In this document: positions 9,029 through 17,091 of the stretch, piece after piece | How positions within the stretch are numbered: the stretch's first letter is position 1 | Layout: each line of letters begins with the position of its first letter | NCBI RefSeq assembly: GCF_017874715.1 | Contig: NZ_JAGGLR010000004.1 | Span: 186,001-250,000 of the forward strand | Length of the DNA stretch: 64,000 bases | Direction of reading: 5' to 3' | Origin: Streptomyces iranensis | Lineage (GTDB): Bacteria > Actinomycetota > Actinomycetes > Streptomycetales > Streptomycetaceae | The notes under the pieces: generated by a model | The model's database searches: none | What the model saw: the letters and a program-made list of their open reading frames with translations, nothing else | What the model was told of the DNA's origin: nothing | Translations under genes and position numbers: made by a program

Positions 9029-9670
9029 TCAGTCGGCGGAGGCCGCGGGGGTGTCAGGGGCGTCTGGGGCGGCCGGTGCCGCGGGGGCGTCACCGACGAT
9101 CCGGCGCATCGCCTCGACGAGGTCATGGGCGCTTGGCATGAGGTCGGGGTCGATGGCCATCTGGACGACCATCCCGCTCACGAGCGTCATATAGAACGAG
9201 CCCATGACCCGGGAGGTCTCCTCGTCCACATCGCGCTCGTCGATGCCGTGGATCAGCCCCACCAGCCCCTGGCGCCCCTCCGGTTGGGCCCGGCCGAAGG
9301 CCGCGCGCAGCTCGGGGTCGTGCTGAACCTGGAGGATGGCCTCCAACTGGGAGCGCCACACCGCCTGGTGCTTGTCGAACAGCTCGAGCACCCGGGTCCA
9401 CCGGGCCTCGAACCGCTCCCGCAGCCCGGTGTCCGGGCCCTCGCCCGCCGGTGCGTCCGCCTCGAGGGACCGCTGGACGTCATCGGCCCAGTCGCCCATG
9501 GAGGCGAAGAGCGCCTCCCGCATCAGGGCGTCCTTGGAGCCGTAGTGGTAGCCGATGGAGGCCAGATTGGCGCCCGAGGCGGCCACGATGTCCCGCGCCG
9601 TCGTACGGGACCAGCCCTTCTCCTCAAGACAGCGCTTGGCCCCGGCCAGCAGATCCTCTCGATGTCCCAT
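9029..9670 (-). CDS. TetR-family repressor of the divergent exporter
   Basis: A 213-residue TetR regulator. The DNA-binding domain is at about 1-55 with the helix-turn-helix TTARDIVAASGANLASIGYHYGSKD split around residues 23-47; the C-terminal part is the ligand domain. ATG at 9670 begins MGHREDLLAGAK, where the domain starts. An ATG 24 bases upstream is possible but lies close to the operator repeats. It is divergent from an MFS exporter across 109 bp filled with repeated GACGnnCGT elements, the standard layout of a drug-responsive repressor and its pump. Confidence 0.9.
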   Translation of the reverse strand: MGHREDLLAGAKRCLEEKGWSRTTARDIVAASGANLASIGYHYGSKDALMREALFASMGDWADDVQRSLEADAPAGEGPDTGLRERFEARWTRVLELFDKHQAVWRSQLEAILQVQHDPELRAAFGRAQPEGRQGLVGLIHGIDERDVDEETSRVMGSFYMTLVSGMVVQMAIDPDLMPSAHDLVEAMRRIVGDAPAAPAAPDAPDTPAASAD

Positions 9671-9694
9671 GGCGCCAGGGTATCCCGACCCCAT

Positions 9695-9771
9695 ACGACC
9701 GTCCTAGACGAACGTCTCACACGACCGTCTTACACAGCCGTACTAGACGCTCGTTTAAGACGCTCGTATAG
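9695..9771. promoter_or_regulatory. Cluster of TetR operator-like repeats
   Basis: Within 77 bp there are two copies of ACGACCGTCYTA (9695-9706, 9721-9732), a palindrome AGACGAACGTCT (9706-9717), and two copies of AGACGCTCGT spaced 13 bp (9745-9754, 9758-9767). All share the core GACnnnCGT. They fill the shared promoter region of the TetR gene and the exporter starting at 9780. Confidence 0.7.
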
Positions 9772-9779
9772 TCGCCGCC

Positions 9780-11366
9780 ATGACCTCGACTTCCACCGGC
9801 CCACGCGCCGGACGCAGGGAATGGACCGCCTTCGTGGTCCTGATGCTTCCGCTCCTCCTGGTCTCCATGGATGTGTCGGTGCTGTACTTCGCGGTGCCGG
9901 CCATCAGCCGGGAGCTGCACCCCAGTTCCACCCAGCAGCTGTGGATCTTCGACATCTACGCCTTCGCCCTCGCCGGGCTGCTCATCACCATGGGAGCGCT
10001 GGGCGACCGCTTCGGACGGCGGAAGCTGCTGCTGTTCGGGGCCGCGGCCTTCGGCGCCGCGTCCGTCGCGGCGGCGTACGCGCAGAGCGCCGAGATGCTC
10101 ATCACCGCACGGGCGGTGCTCGGGATCGGCGGCGCCACGCTGATGCCCTCGACGATGGCGCTGGTCCGCAACCTCTTCCTCGACGAGAGGCAGCGGGCCA
10201 AGGCGATCGCGATCTGGTCGTCGGCCATGGCGGGCGGTATCGCGCTGGGCTCGGTGCTGAGCGGGGTGATGATCGAGCACTTCTGGTGGGGCTCGGTCTT
10301 CCTGATCAACGTCCCGGCGATGGTGCTGCTGCTGGCGCTGGTGCCGCTCCTGGTGCCGGAGTTCAAGGACCCCGCGCCCGGGGCGTTCGATCTGCCGAGC
10401 GTGCCGCTGTCGATGGCCGCGGTGCTGCCGGTGATCTACGGACTGAAGAAGATCGCCGCCGACAACGGCGTCGGCCTGATCCCGGTGCTGTCCATCGTGG
10501 CCGGTCTCGCCATCGGCGCCGTCTTCGTACGGCGCCAGCGCATCCGGCACGACGCGATGATCAGCCCGGAGCTGTTCCACCACCGCGGTTTCGGGCCGTC
10601 GATCGCGCTCAACGCGCTGGCCACCTTCGCCATGATGGGCTCGGCCTACTTCACCACCCAGTATCTGCAGTCGGTGCTCGGCAAGGGCCCGTTGGAGGCG
10701 GCGCTGTGGAGCCTGGCCCCGTCCGTCTGCGTCGGCATCGCCGGGCCGGTGGCGGCCGCGGCGGTCCAGCGCGGCGCCAACCGGGCGTACGTGATCGGCG
10801 CGGGCTTCGCGACCGCGGCTATCGGCTACGGGATTCTGGCCCTGGCCGATACGGAAGCACTGTGGACCGTGCTGATCGGCGCCGCCGTCCTGGCCAGCGG
10901 GATCGTCGCGGTGATGTCGCTCGTCACCGACCTGGCGATCGGCAGCGTCCCGCCGAAGCGGGCGGGTTCGGCGGCCGCGCTGCTGGAGACGGGCCAGGAG
11001 TTCGGCGGGGCGATGGGCATGGCGGTGCTCGGCAGCGTCGGCACCGCCGTCTACCGGAGCGACGTCAAGGACTCACTGGGCGCCGGACTGCCCGCCGACG
11101 CCCTCGACCAGGTGCGCGAGACACTGGGCGCGGCCGCCGCGGTGGCGGGCTCGCTGAAGGGGCGGGCCGGGGAGCATCTGCTGGACGCGGCGCGCGAGGC
11201 GTTCACCCACGGGATGCGGATCGCGTGCGGGGCCGGGGCGACGGTCCTGGTGGCGGGCGCGATCCTGGCCCTGGTGACGCTGCGCCGGGTCGGGGCGGAG
11301 GACGCCGGACCCACGGTCGAGGACGCGCCCTCGACCCGCGCGGACGAGGCGGTGCCGAGTCGCTGA
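9780..11366 (+). CDS. DHA2-type MFS multidrug exporter (14 TM)
   Basis: A 528-residue proton-driven exporter with the usual 14 helices of the EmrB/QacA group. Helix 1 carries LLLVSMDVSVLYFAVPAI, followed by motif A GALGDRFGRRKLLL near 78-91 and motif C-like LGSVLSGVMIEHFWW. The C-terminus is a short acidic tail. ATG at 9780 lies only about 10 bases from the last operator half-site. The divergent TetR gene and the repeat cluster between them indicate that it is induced by its substrate, most likely a lipophilic drug; the actual substrate cannot be read from sequence. Confidence 0.93.
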   Translation: MTSTSTGPRAGRREWTAFVVLMLPLLLVSMDVSVLYFAVPAISRELHPSSTQQLWIFDIYAFALAGLLITMGALGDRFGRRKLLLFGAAAFGAASVAAAYAQSAEMLITARAVLGIGGATLMPSTMALVRNLFLDERQRAKAIAIWSSAMAGGIALGSVLSGVMIEHFWWGSVFLINVPAMVLLLALVPLLVPEFKDPAPGAFDLPSVPLSMAAVLPVIYGLKKIAADNGVGLIPVLSIVAGLAIGAVFVRRQRIRHDAMISPELFHHRGFGPSIALNALATFAMMGSAYFTTQYLQSVLGKGPLEAALWSLAPSVCVGIAGPVAAAAVQRGANRAYVIGAGFATAAIGYGILALADTEALWTVLIGAAVLASGIVAVMSLVTDLAIGSVPPKRAGSAAALLETGQEFGGAMGMAVLGSVGTAVYRSDVKDSLGAGLPADALDQVRETLGAAAAVAGSLKGRAGEHLLDAAREAFTHGMRIACGAGATVLVAGAILALVTLRRVGAEDAGPTVEDAPSTRADEAVPSR

Positions 11367-11380
11367 GCCCTGTGTGCCGT

Positions 11381-11420
11381 GCCTGTTGGGGACCCCACCG
11401 CGGTGGGGTCCCCAACAGGC
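11381..11420. terminator. Perfect 40-bp palindrome after exporter gene
   Basis: Twenty-base arms, GCCTGTTGGGGACCCCACCG and its exact complement, meet without a spacer. Outer bases (TGTG/CACA type) extend the pairing further. It begins 15 bases after the exporter stop, so it probably acts as a terminator. A perfectly uninterrupted palindrome of this length is unusual for that role. Confidence 0.7.
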
Positions 11421-11569
11421 GCTGCGCACACGGCGATTTGACCGCAGCCGTACGCGTTTTCTCGAACATCACGGCAACCATTCCCCGCCCGGCGGCAACC
11501 AGAGGACGGCGGCCGGACACGGCGGCCAGAGGTCTGACCAGCCACCCCACGCGAGAGGAGTGACGCACC

Positions 11570-12526
11570 GTGCGCATCACCAGAGCGTTAGCGGCAGCCG
11601 GGCTCGCCGCCGCCTTCCTGATCGGCGCGGCCCACGCACCGCAGGCCGTCGCGGGCGAACTGCCGGGCGACACCCGGTTCTTCAACAACCCCGACTCGCT
11701 CGTCAACAAGTGGGTCGCCGCGAATCCGGGCGACTCCCGGCAGCAGCGCATCGCCTCACGGATCGCCAGTCAGCCCCAGGCCGTGTGGTTCTCCCGGTAC
11801 TCCCCCGCCACCGTCACCGAGGACGTCCGCAAGGTCACCTCCGCCGCCTCCGCCAAGGGCCAGACCCCCGTCCTGGTGACGTATCAGATCCCCAACCGCG
11901 ACTGCGGCGGGGCCTCCGCCGGTGGCGCGCCCGACCTCGCGAGCTATGACACATGGGTGCGCGGCTTCGCCGCCGGGCTGGGCAGCGGGCCCGCCGTCAT
12001 CATCCTCGAACCCGACTCGATCGCGCTCATCAGCTGCCTCTCACCCACCGAGCTGAGCGGCCGCTACGCCTCCCTGGCCCGCGCCGCCACCGCCGTCCAC
12101 AGCGCGAACCCCAGCGCCCGGGTGTACTTCGACGCCGGCCACTCGGCCTGGAACAGCGCCGCCGTCCAGGCCTCTCGGCTCCGCTCGGCCGGCGTGCTGA
12201 CCAGCGGCGACGGCATCTACGGCAATGTCTCCAACTTCCGCCGCACCGCCGACGAGGTGACCTTCACCAAGAGCGTGCTCGCCCAGCTCGGCACCTCCTC
12301 CGGGCTCACCGCCGTCATCGACACCAGCCGCAACGGCAACGGCCCCGCCCCCGACAACGCCTGGTGCGATCCCCACGGCCGCAAGGTCGGCGAAAACCCG
12401 ACGGCGAACACCGGCGACCCGGCCATCGACGCCTACCTCTGGGTCAAGCCCCCGGGCGAAGTCGACGGCTGCGCGGGCCCGGCGGGCACCTTCGCACCGG
12501 ACTACGCCTATGAACTGGCGGGCTAG
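11570..12526 (+). CDS. Secreted GH6 endoglucanase
   Basis: A 318-residue secreted glycoside hydrolase family 6 enzyme that hydrolyses beta-1,4-glucan with inversion. A Sec signal peptide ends near residue 29 (AVA-GE). The family blocks are YQIPNRDCGGASAGG with D111, the catalytic acid D149 in IILEPDSIA, IDTSRNGNG, and the C-terminal KPPGEVDG that carries the third conserved aspartate. It lacks any carbohydrate-binding module, so it is a bare catalytic domain. GTG at 11570 has a strong GAGAGGAG site. No CebR-type operator was seen upstream. It stands alone between unrelated genes. Confidence 0.93.
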   Translation: MRITRALAAAGLAAAFLIGAAHAPQAVAGELPGDTRFFNNPDSLVNKWVAANPGDSRQQRIASRIASQPQAVWFSRYSPATVTEDVRKVTSAASAKGQTPVLVTYQIPNRDCGGASAGGAPDLASYDTWVRGFAAGLGSGPAVIILEPDSIALISCLSPTELSGRYASLARAATAVHSANPSARVYFDAGHSAWNSAAVQASRLRSAGVLTSGDGIYGNVSNFRRTADEVTFTKSVLAQLGTSSGLTAVIDTSRNGNGPAPDNAWCDPHGRKVGENPTANTGDPAIDAYLWVKPPGEVDGCAGPAGTFAPDYAYELAG

Positions 12527-12535
12527 CCACCGGCC

Positions 12536-12557
12536 GGCCCCTCGGTCTCGAGGGGCC
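12536..12557. terminator. Bidirectional terminator
   Basis: Perfect 9-bp arms, GGCCCCTCG and its complement, around GTCT. It lies between the convergent glucanase and Uma2 genes and touches the Uma2 stop codon. Confidence 0.6.
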
Positions 12558-13141
12558 TACAGCCGGTCGATCTCGGTGAGGTCGATGTCGATGTCGAAGG
12601 GGACCGTGAGCTTCAGGCGGTCGTGGTGGATACCGGAGGGGACGTAGCAGCCGGTCACTGAATCCAGCTCGTACACGTGCACAACGGGGCGGCTGCCCGC
12701 GTCCTTCTCGATCAGCCAGAAGTGCTGGATCTCCGCCTCGGCATAGAGCTGCGGCTTCCGCTTGCGGTCGCGAAGTTGCGATTCCGGCGACACCACCTCT
12801 ACCGCGAGGACGGTGTCAACAGCCTTGTAGCCCGTCTCATGGGCGTCAGCGGTGGTCGCCTCGGCCCGCACGACGGAGATATCCGGCTCGGGACGGTTGC
12901 CGCTGTCGAGAGTGATCGTCATCTCGCGGCGCACCCGCAGCGTCTCCGGCACCGACGCCCGGAGCCCCCTCTCCAGCAAATACATCGCCAGCGAGTGAAA
13001 ACTCTTCTGCGGACTCACGAAAACCAGGCTCCCGTCGATCAGCTCAGTGTGCGGCGGGAGATCCGGAATGCGGTCAAGGTCGTCTGCGGTGAATCCGCCC
13101 GGGGGCGGAAAGGCCCAGGCCGGAAGCGGTTCAGCAGTCAT
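12557..13141 (-). CDS. Uma2 family (DUF820) protein
   Basis: A 194-residue protein of the Uma2/DUF820 family, which has a restriction-endonuclease-like fold. The nuclease-like core is visible as PEPDISVVR near 108-116, AVEVVSPESQLRDRKRKPQLYAEA near 133-157 (acidic residue and lysines of a PD-(D/E)xK site) and IQHFWLIE. These proteins are abundant in cyanobacteria and actinobacteria and their biological role is not established. ATG at 13141 has an ideal GGGAGGA ribosome site. It is not part of an evident operon. Confidence 0.85.
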   Translation of the reverse strand: MTAEPLPAWAFPPPGGFTADDLDRIPDLPPHTELIDGSLVFVSPQKSFHSLAMYLLERGLRASVPETLRVRREMTITLDSGNRPEPDISVVRAEATTADAHETGYKAVDTVLAVEVVSPESQLRDRKRKPQLYAEAEIQHFWLIEKDAGSRPVVHVYELDSVTGCYVPSGIHHDRLKLTVPFDIDIDLTEIDRL

Positions 13142-13249
13142 GGTTCCTCCCATGGACGGGATTCTGTCCGCGTGACCAAGGGTAGCGGGCAGGAACGCCG
13201 GGAACGCCCCACACAGGTGAGCGGCGGCCCCGGCGTTGACGCGCCCCGG

Positions 13250-13864
13250 CTATGGGCCCAGCCCGCGCAGGAACACCTCCAGGCCCCCGAAGAACTCCCG
13301 CTCCACCCCCACGCTCCGCGCCTGTCGTGCCGTGTCGGCCAGGTACGGGAACGCGTCGGACGGCAGCTCGGAGATCGTGACCGTGCCCGCGCCGGACAGC
13401 GGTCCCAGGTGTTCGAGCTGGATCGCGCCGATCACATAGCCGAGCAGGGCGCGCAGGGCGAGGACCCGGCGTTCGCCGTCCAGGCCCGCCGCGGTGAGGA
13501 TCGCGAGCGCCGTCTCCGCCCACCGCAGTGAGCTGGGGGAACGGTGCCGGTGGGTGAGGGTCAGCGGGAGGACCGCGGGGTGGGCGCTGACCGCGTCGCG
13601 CAGTCGGCCGACCATGATCCGGAGCCGTTCGTCCCATGGAGCTCCGGGATCGGGCGGCGTGGTGTCGACGGCGCCGAGGACGCGCTCGACCACCAGCCCT
13701 TCGAGCTCCTCGCGGTCGTCCACATAGCGGTAGAGCCCCATCGTGCTCATTCCGAGTTCCTTGGCGACCGCGCGCATCGAGAGCCCGGCGAGCCCCTCGC
13801 GGTCGAGGACGGCGAGGGCGGCCGAGGCGGGCTGATCGGGGGTGAGGGAGCGTGGTCGTGGCAT
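13250..13864 (-). CDS. TetR-family regulator (TetR_C-like)
   Basis: A 204-residue TetR regulator. The start MPRPRSLTPDQPASAAL at 13864 leads into the helix-turn-helix LSMRAVAKELGMSTMGLYRYV at about 29-49. The C-terminal ligand domain resembles the tetracycline-repressor subgroup. It is divergent from a peroxiredoxin-like gene; the 71-bp gap is filled by a long perfect palindrome, so it very likely represses both itself and that gene. An in-frame extension reads through the palindrome and is rejected as coding. Confidence 0.88.
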   Translation of the reverse strand: MPRPRSLTPDQPASAALAVLDREGLAGLSMRAVAKELGMSTMGLYRYVDDREELEGLVVERVLGAVDTTPPDPGAPWDERLRIMVGRLRDAVSAHPAVLPLTLTHRHRSPSSLRWAETALAILTAAGLDGERRVLALRALLGYVIGAIQLEHLGPLSGAGTVTISELPSDAFPYLADTARQARSVGVEREFFGGLEVFLRGLGP

Positions 13865-13874
13865 GGCGATTGAC

Positions 13875-13918
13875 AGCGTACGGCATACGCCTACGCTGGT
13901 AGGCGTATGCCGCACGCT
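13875..13918. promoter_or_regulatory. 44-bp palindromic TetR operator
   Basis: Arms of 19 bp with a single mismatch around a GCTG centre; the inner 13 bp (GGCATACGCCTAC and complement) are perfect. It is the whole shared promoter region of the TetR gene at 13864 and the peroxiredoxin-like gene at 13936. Confidence 0.8.
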
Positions 13919-13935
13919 TACGAAAGGGGGCTTCC

Positions 13936-14520
13936 ATGGAGCCCGGTTCCGTCGTCTCCGCCCGGACCCTCACCCCGGTGACCGGACCGGCCGTCGCCGT
14001 GCCCGACTCCGGCCGGCTGATCCACCTCCAGTTCCGGCGCTTCGCCGGATGCCCCGTCTGCAATCTCCATCTGCGGTCGATCGTGCGGCGCCACCAGGAG
14101 ATCGAGACGGCCGGAATCCGGGAGGTGGTGGTCTTCCACTCCCCCGCCGAGGAACTGCGGAAGCACACGGACGACCTGCCGTTCGCCGTCATCGCCGACC
14201 CCCAGAAGCGGCTGTACCGGGAGTTCGGGGTGGAGCAGGCGCGCAGGGCCCTGCTCAGCCCACGCGCCTGGGGGCCGGTCGGGTGGGCGCTGGTCACCGG
14301 CGCGTGGGCGGTCCTTCGCGGCCGGGAGAGGCTCCCCGAACCCAGCCAGCCCGGGGGCCGCCTCGGGTTGCCCGCGGACTTCCTGATCCTCGGGAACGGC
14401 ATCGGCGGGGACGGCCGTGTCATCGCCGCCAAGCACGGCGAACACGCCTATGACCAGTGGTCGGTGGACGAGCTGCTGGAGCTGGCCACCCGTGCGCCGC
14501 GCCCCGACCCCACCTCCTGA
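13936..14520 (+). CDS. Peroxiredoxin-like AhpC/TSA-type protein
   Basis: A 194-residue thioredoxin-fold protein. A CPVC motif (C39, C42) sits after LIHLQFRRFAG where peroxiredoxin-like families carry the peroxidatic or redox cysteine. The following block VVVFHSPAEELRKHTDDLPF and IADPQKRLYREFGV are typical of the AhpC-TSA_2 group. It would act as a cytoplasmic thiol peroxidase or disulfide reductase; substrate unknown. A short hydrophobic segment GPVGWALVTGAWAVL lies near 112-126. ATG at 13936 has AAAGGGGG upstream. The divergent TetR and its operator suggest tight induction. Confidence 0.82.
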   Translation: MEPGSVVSARTLTPVTGPAVAVPDSGRLIHLQFRRFAGCPVCNLHLRSIVRRHQEIETAGIREVVVFHSPAEELRKHTDDLPFAVIADPQKRLYREFGVEQARRALLSPRAWGPVGWALVTGAWAVLRGRERLPEPSQPGGRLGLPADFLILGNGIGGDGRVIAAKHGEHAYDQWSVDELLELATRAPRPDPTS

Positions 14521-14530
14521 CCCACCACCA

Positions 14531-14572
14531 CCGGAGGCCCTCCGCTCCGGCGGTGGAGCGAAGGGCCTCCGG
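14531..14572. terminator. Bidirectional terminator
   Basis: Stem of about 18 bp with a six-base loop and one internal mismatch, which becomes a G-U pair in minus-strand RNA. It separates the convergent peroxiredoxin-like and MFS genes. Confidence 0.7.
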
Positions 14573-14586
14573 GGCGCGGGGCGATG

Positions 14587-16089
14587 TCAGCCCATGTGGG
14601 CGGGGAGCGGGGTGGCGCCTTCGGTGCCGGGCTCGCGTACCGGGCGCGGGGTGTTCATCAGCAGGGCCACGACCACCGCGGCGCCCACGAGGATCGAGGA
14701 CGAGACGACGAAGGCGTGCGAGAAGCCCTCGACCAGACCGGCCTTGGCCGTCGCCTTGGCGGTCTGAGGTGTCATCTGCCGGGCGTGCGAGGCCATGTAG
14801 TCGGAGGTCGCGCTGGTGGCGATGGTGTTGAGCATCGCCGTGCCGATGGAACCGCCGATCTGCTGGGCGGTGTTGACGGTGGCGGAGGCGACACCCGCGT
14901 CCCCCGCCCCCACCCCATGGGTCGCGTAGTTCATCGAGGGCGCCATCACCAGGCCCATGCCGAAGCCGACCAGGAGCTCGGCGGGCAGCACCCCCGCCGC
15001 GTACGAGCTGTCGACGTCCAGGGGCACCAGCAGGACGACTCCGGTGGCCGCGATCAGCAGACCGGGCGCCACCAGCAGCCGCGGCGGCACCTTGGGGATG
15101 AGGCGGGAGGCGACGCCGCCCGCGCCGATCAGCACCGCCCCGGTCATCGGCAGGAACGCCACCCCGGTGAGCAGCGCCGAGTACCCCTTCACGAGCTGCA
15201 TGTAGTACGTGAGGAAGAGGAACATCGCGAACATGCCGACCACCGAGAGGCCGACCGCCAGATAGGCGCTGCCGCGGGTGCGGTCCGCCACCACGCGCGG
15301 CGGCAGCAGCGGGCGTGCCACGCTCCGCTCCACCATGACGAAGGCGAGGAGCAGCACCGCGCCCAGGATCAGCAGCCCGGTCACCAGCCGGGAGTCCCAG
15401 CCCTCGGACTCGGCCTCGCTGCATCCGTAGACCACGGCCACCAGCCCGCACACCGCCAGCACCACACCGGGGATGTCGAACCGGGCCCGGCCCTCGGCGC
15501 GGGTGTCGGTGGGCAGCACGGACCAGCTGATGGCGGCGACGACGGCGATCGGCACATTGACGTACAGGCACCAGCGCCAGTCGAGGTACTCGGTCAGCAG
15601 TCCGCCGACGACCAGCCCGATCGCACCGCCGCCCGCCGCGATCGCACCGAAGATGCCGAACGCCTTGGCGCGCTCACGGGGCTCGGTGAAGTTCACCGCG
15701 AGCAGCGACAGCGCCGAGGGGGCGAGCAGCGCGGCGAAGGCGCCCTGCAGGGCGCGGGCCGCGAGCAGCATCTCGAAACCGGAGGCGGCACCGCCGAGCG
15801 CGGAGGCCCCGGCGAACCCCAGCAGGCCGATGAGGAAGGTGCGCTTACGGCCGGTGTAGTCCGCGATCCGGCCGCCGAGCAGCAGCAGACTGCCGAACGC
15901 CAGGGTGTAGGCGGTGATGACCCACTGCCGGTCGCCGTCGGAGATGCCGAGATCCCTCTGGGCCGACGGCAGGGCGATGTTCACGATGGTGATGTCGAGG
16001 ACGATCATCAGCTGGGCCAGGCCGATGAAGACGAGGGCGAGCCAGCGCCGGGGGTTGGCTCGCGGCGGTGCCTCTGAGGGCTGGGACAT
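14587..16089 (-). CDS. DHA2-type MFS multidrug exporter (14 TM)
   Basis: A 500-residue member of the EmrB/QacA exporters. Helix 1 holds the hallmark QLMIVLDITIVNIALPSAQ (about 25-43); motif A is GGRIADYTGRKRTFLIG near 71-87; motif C GAIGLVVGGLLTEYLDWRW lies near 156-174. Fourteen hydrophobic segments are evident. ATG at 16089 is preceded by GGCATCGT rather than a strong site, so translation may depend on the upstream TetR gene 44 bp away on the same strand. A self-regulated repressor-pump operon is the likely arrangement. Confidence 0.93.
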   Translation of the reverse strand: MSQPSEAPPRANPRRWLALVFIGLAQLMIVLDITIVNIALPSAQRDLGISDGDRQWVITAYTLAFGSLLLLGGRIADYTGRKRTFLIGLLGFAGASALGGAASGFEMLLAARALQGAFAALLAPSALSLLAVNFTEPRERAKAFGIFGAIAAGGGAIGLVVGGLLTEYLDWRWCLYVNVPIAVVAAISWSVLPTDTRAEGRARFDIPGVVLAVCGLVAVVYGCSEAESEGWDSRLVTGLLILGAVLLLAFVMVERSVARPLLPPRVVADRTRGSAYLAVGLSVVGMFAMFLFLTYYMQLVKGYSALLTGVAFLPMTGAVLIGAGGVASRLIPKVPPRLLVAPGLLIAATGVVLLVPLDVDSSYAAGVLPAELLVGFGMGLVMAPSMNYATHGVGAGDAGVASATVNTAQQIGGSIGTAMLNTIATSATSDYMASHARQMTPQTAKATAKAGLVEGFSHAFVVSSSILVGAAVVVALLMNTPRPVREPGTEGATPLPAHMG

Positions 16090-16133
16090 GACGATGCCTT
16101 TCTGGTCTTGCGGAAGGCGAGCGGAGAGGGAGG

Positions 16134-16934
16134 TCAGACGGGGTCGGCGGGGGGATCGGAGTGGAGGTCGGGGGCGGCGTCGTGGGCGCCTCGGGCCTCC
16201 CGGACGTCGTGCGCGTCGTGGGCCTCGTGGGCCTCGTGGGCCTCGTCGATCACTCGCTCCCGGATGCGCTTGAACGCCGCCGCGTCCACGGCCGGGCCGC
16301 CGAGCGGGGTGGTGGGGCGCGGGGAGCCGGTGGGGCGCAACCCGTCGATGTAGACATCAAGTTGGCGATGGGCGAGGGCGTCATCGGGGGCGAACCGGCC
16401 GCCGCCGGGCAGCGGCCGCGTCAGCCGGATGATCATCAGCGTGATGTCGCCGAAGACGACATCACTCCGGACCAGCCCCTGGGCCTGGGCACGCAGGAGC
16501 ATCGCGTCGATCGGGTCGACGGCGTCGCCGGGGACGCTGTCGAGGATCTCGTCCACGGTGAACCGGCCCAGCAGTGCGGGCATCACCGAGCCGATCTTGA
16601 GGTCGAGGGCGGCGTGCATGAAGCGGCGCAGCGCGAGACAGGGATCGCCCTCCTCGGCGACGGCCCGGTTCGCGGCCTCGACCAGCGCGGTCAGCACCTC
16701 GATGGCGACCCCTCGGTGCAGATCGGCACGGTGTGGAAACCGCCGGTAGAGGGTCGCGATGCCGACCCCGGCGCGCCGGGCTATCTCATCCAGCGGGGCA
16801 TCCGGCCCCTGATCGGCGAAGACCTCGCGGGCGGCGCGCAGGAGCTGCTCCCGGTTGCGCCGCGCGTCGGCTCGCATGGGGGGCGACGGGACGTCGGCAG
16901 GGGCGTCGGTGTCGGTCTCAGCGTCTGCGGACAC
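16134..16934 (-). CDS. TetR-family regulator with EAH-repeat tail
   Basis: A 266-residue TetR regulator. GTG at 16934 has AGGAGAG eight bases away; a longer ATG start would begin inside the operator and is rejected. The N-terminus is acidic, then the helix-turn-helix PLDEIARRAGVGIATLYRRFP. The ligand domain ends near residue 225, and a charged tail rich in E, A, H and D follows, encoded by an in-frame 9-bp repeat at 16218-16244. It heads the operon with the exporter at 14587. Confidence 0.9.
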   Translation of the reverse strand: MSADAETDTDAPADVPSPPMRADARRNREQLLRAAREVFADQGPDAPLDEIARRAGVGIATLYRRFPHRADLHRGVAIEVLTALVEAANRAVAEEGDPCLALRRFMHAALDLKIGSVMPALLGRFTVDEILDSVPGDAVDPIDAMLLRAQAQGLVRSDVVFGDITLMIIRLTRPLPGGGRFAPDDALAHRQLDVYIDGLRPTGSPRPTTPLGGPAVDAAAFKRIRERVIDEAHEAHEAHDAHDVREARGAHDAAPDLHSDPPADPV

Positions 16935-16965
16935 GGGGCTCTCCTGACAGCACGGCACATACCTA

Positions 16966-16998
16966 CAGCTATGTGGAGAAATTTTCTCCACATAGCTG
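16966..16998. promoter_or_regulatory. 33-bp perfect palindromic operator
   Basis: Sixteen-base arms, CAGCTATGTGGAGAAA and its exact complement, around a single T. It is 32 bases upstream of the TetR GTG start. The AT-rich centre and position indicate autorepression of the TetR-exporter operon. Confidence 0.8.
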
Positions 16999-17091
16999 CG
17001 AGCGTAGCGAGCCCACCGCTATTATTCAACACGCGATGAAAAAGATCCGGAACCCCTCCGGGGCGCCTTGCCGCCGCAGACGCGCAAAGAC

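Noticed and set aside
9125..11563. Very long open frames opposite or overlapping real genes, such as across the exporter
   Set aside because: High GC content leaves antisense and shifted frames open. Their translations are Arg/Gly/Ala-rich without domains, while the annotated frame shows clear family motifs.
12557..13141. Uma2 gene as a transposon or restriction system
   Set aside because: No transposase, methyltransferase or terminal repeats are nearby; the family is usually a stand-alone chromosomal gene.
16935..16991. Longer N-terminus of the third TetR gene
   Set aside because: It would be translated from inside the palindromic operator; GTG at 16934 has a proper AGGAGAG site.
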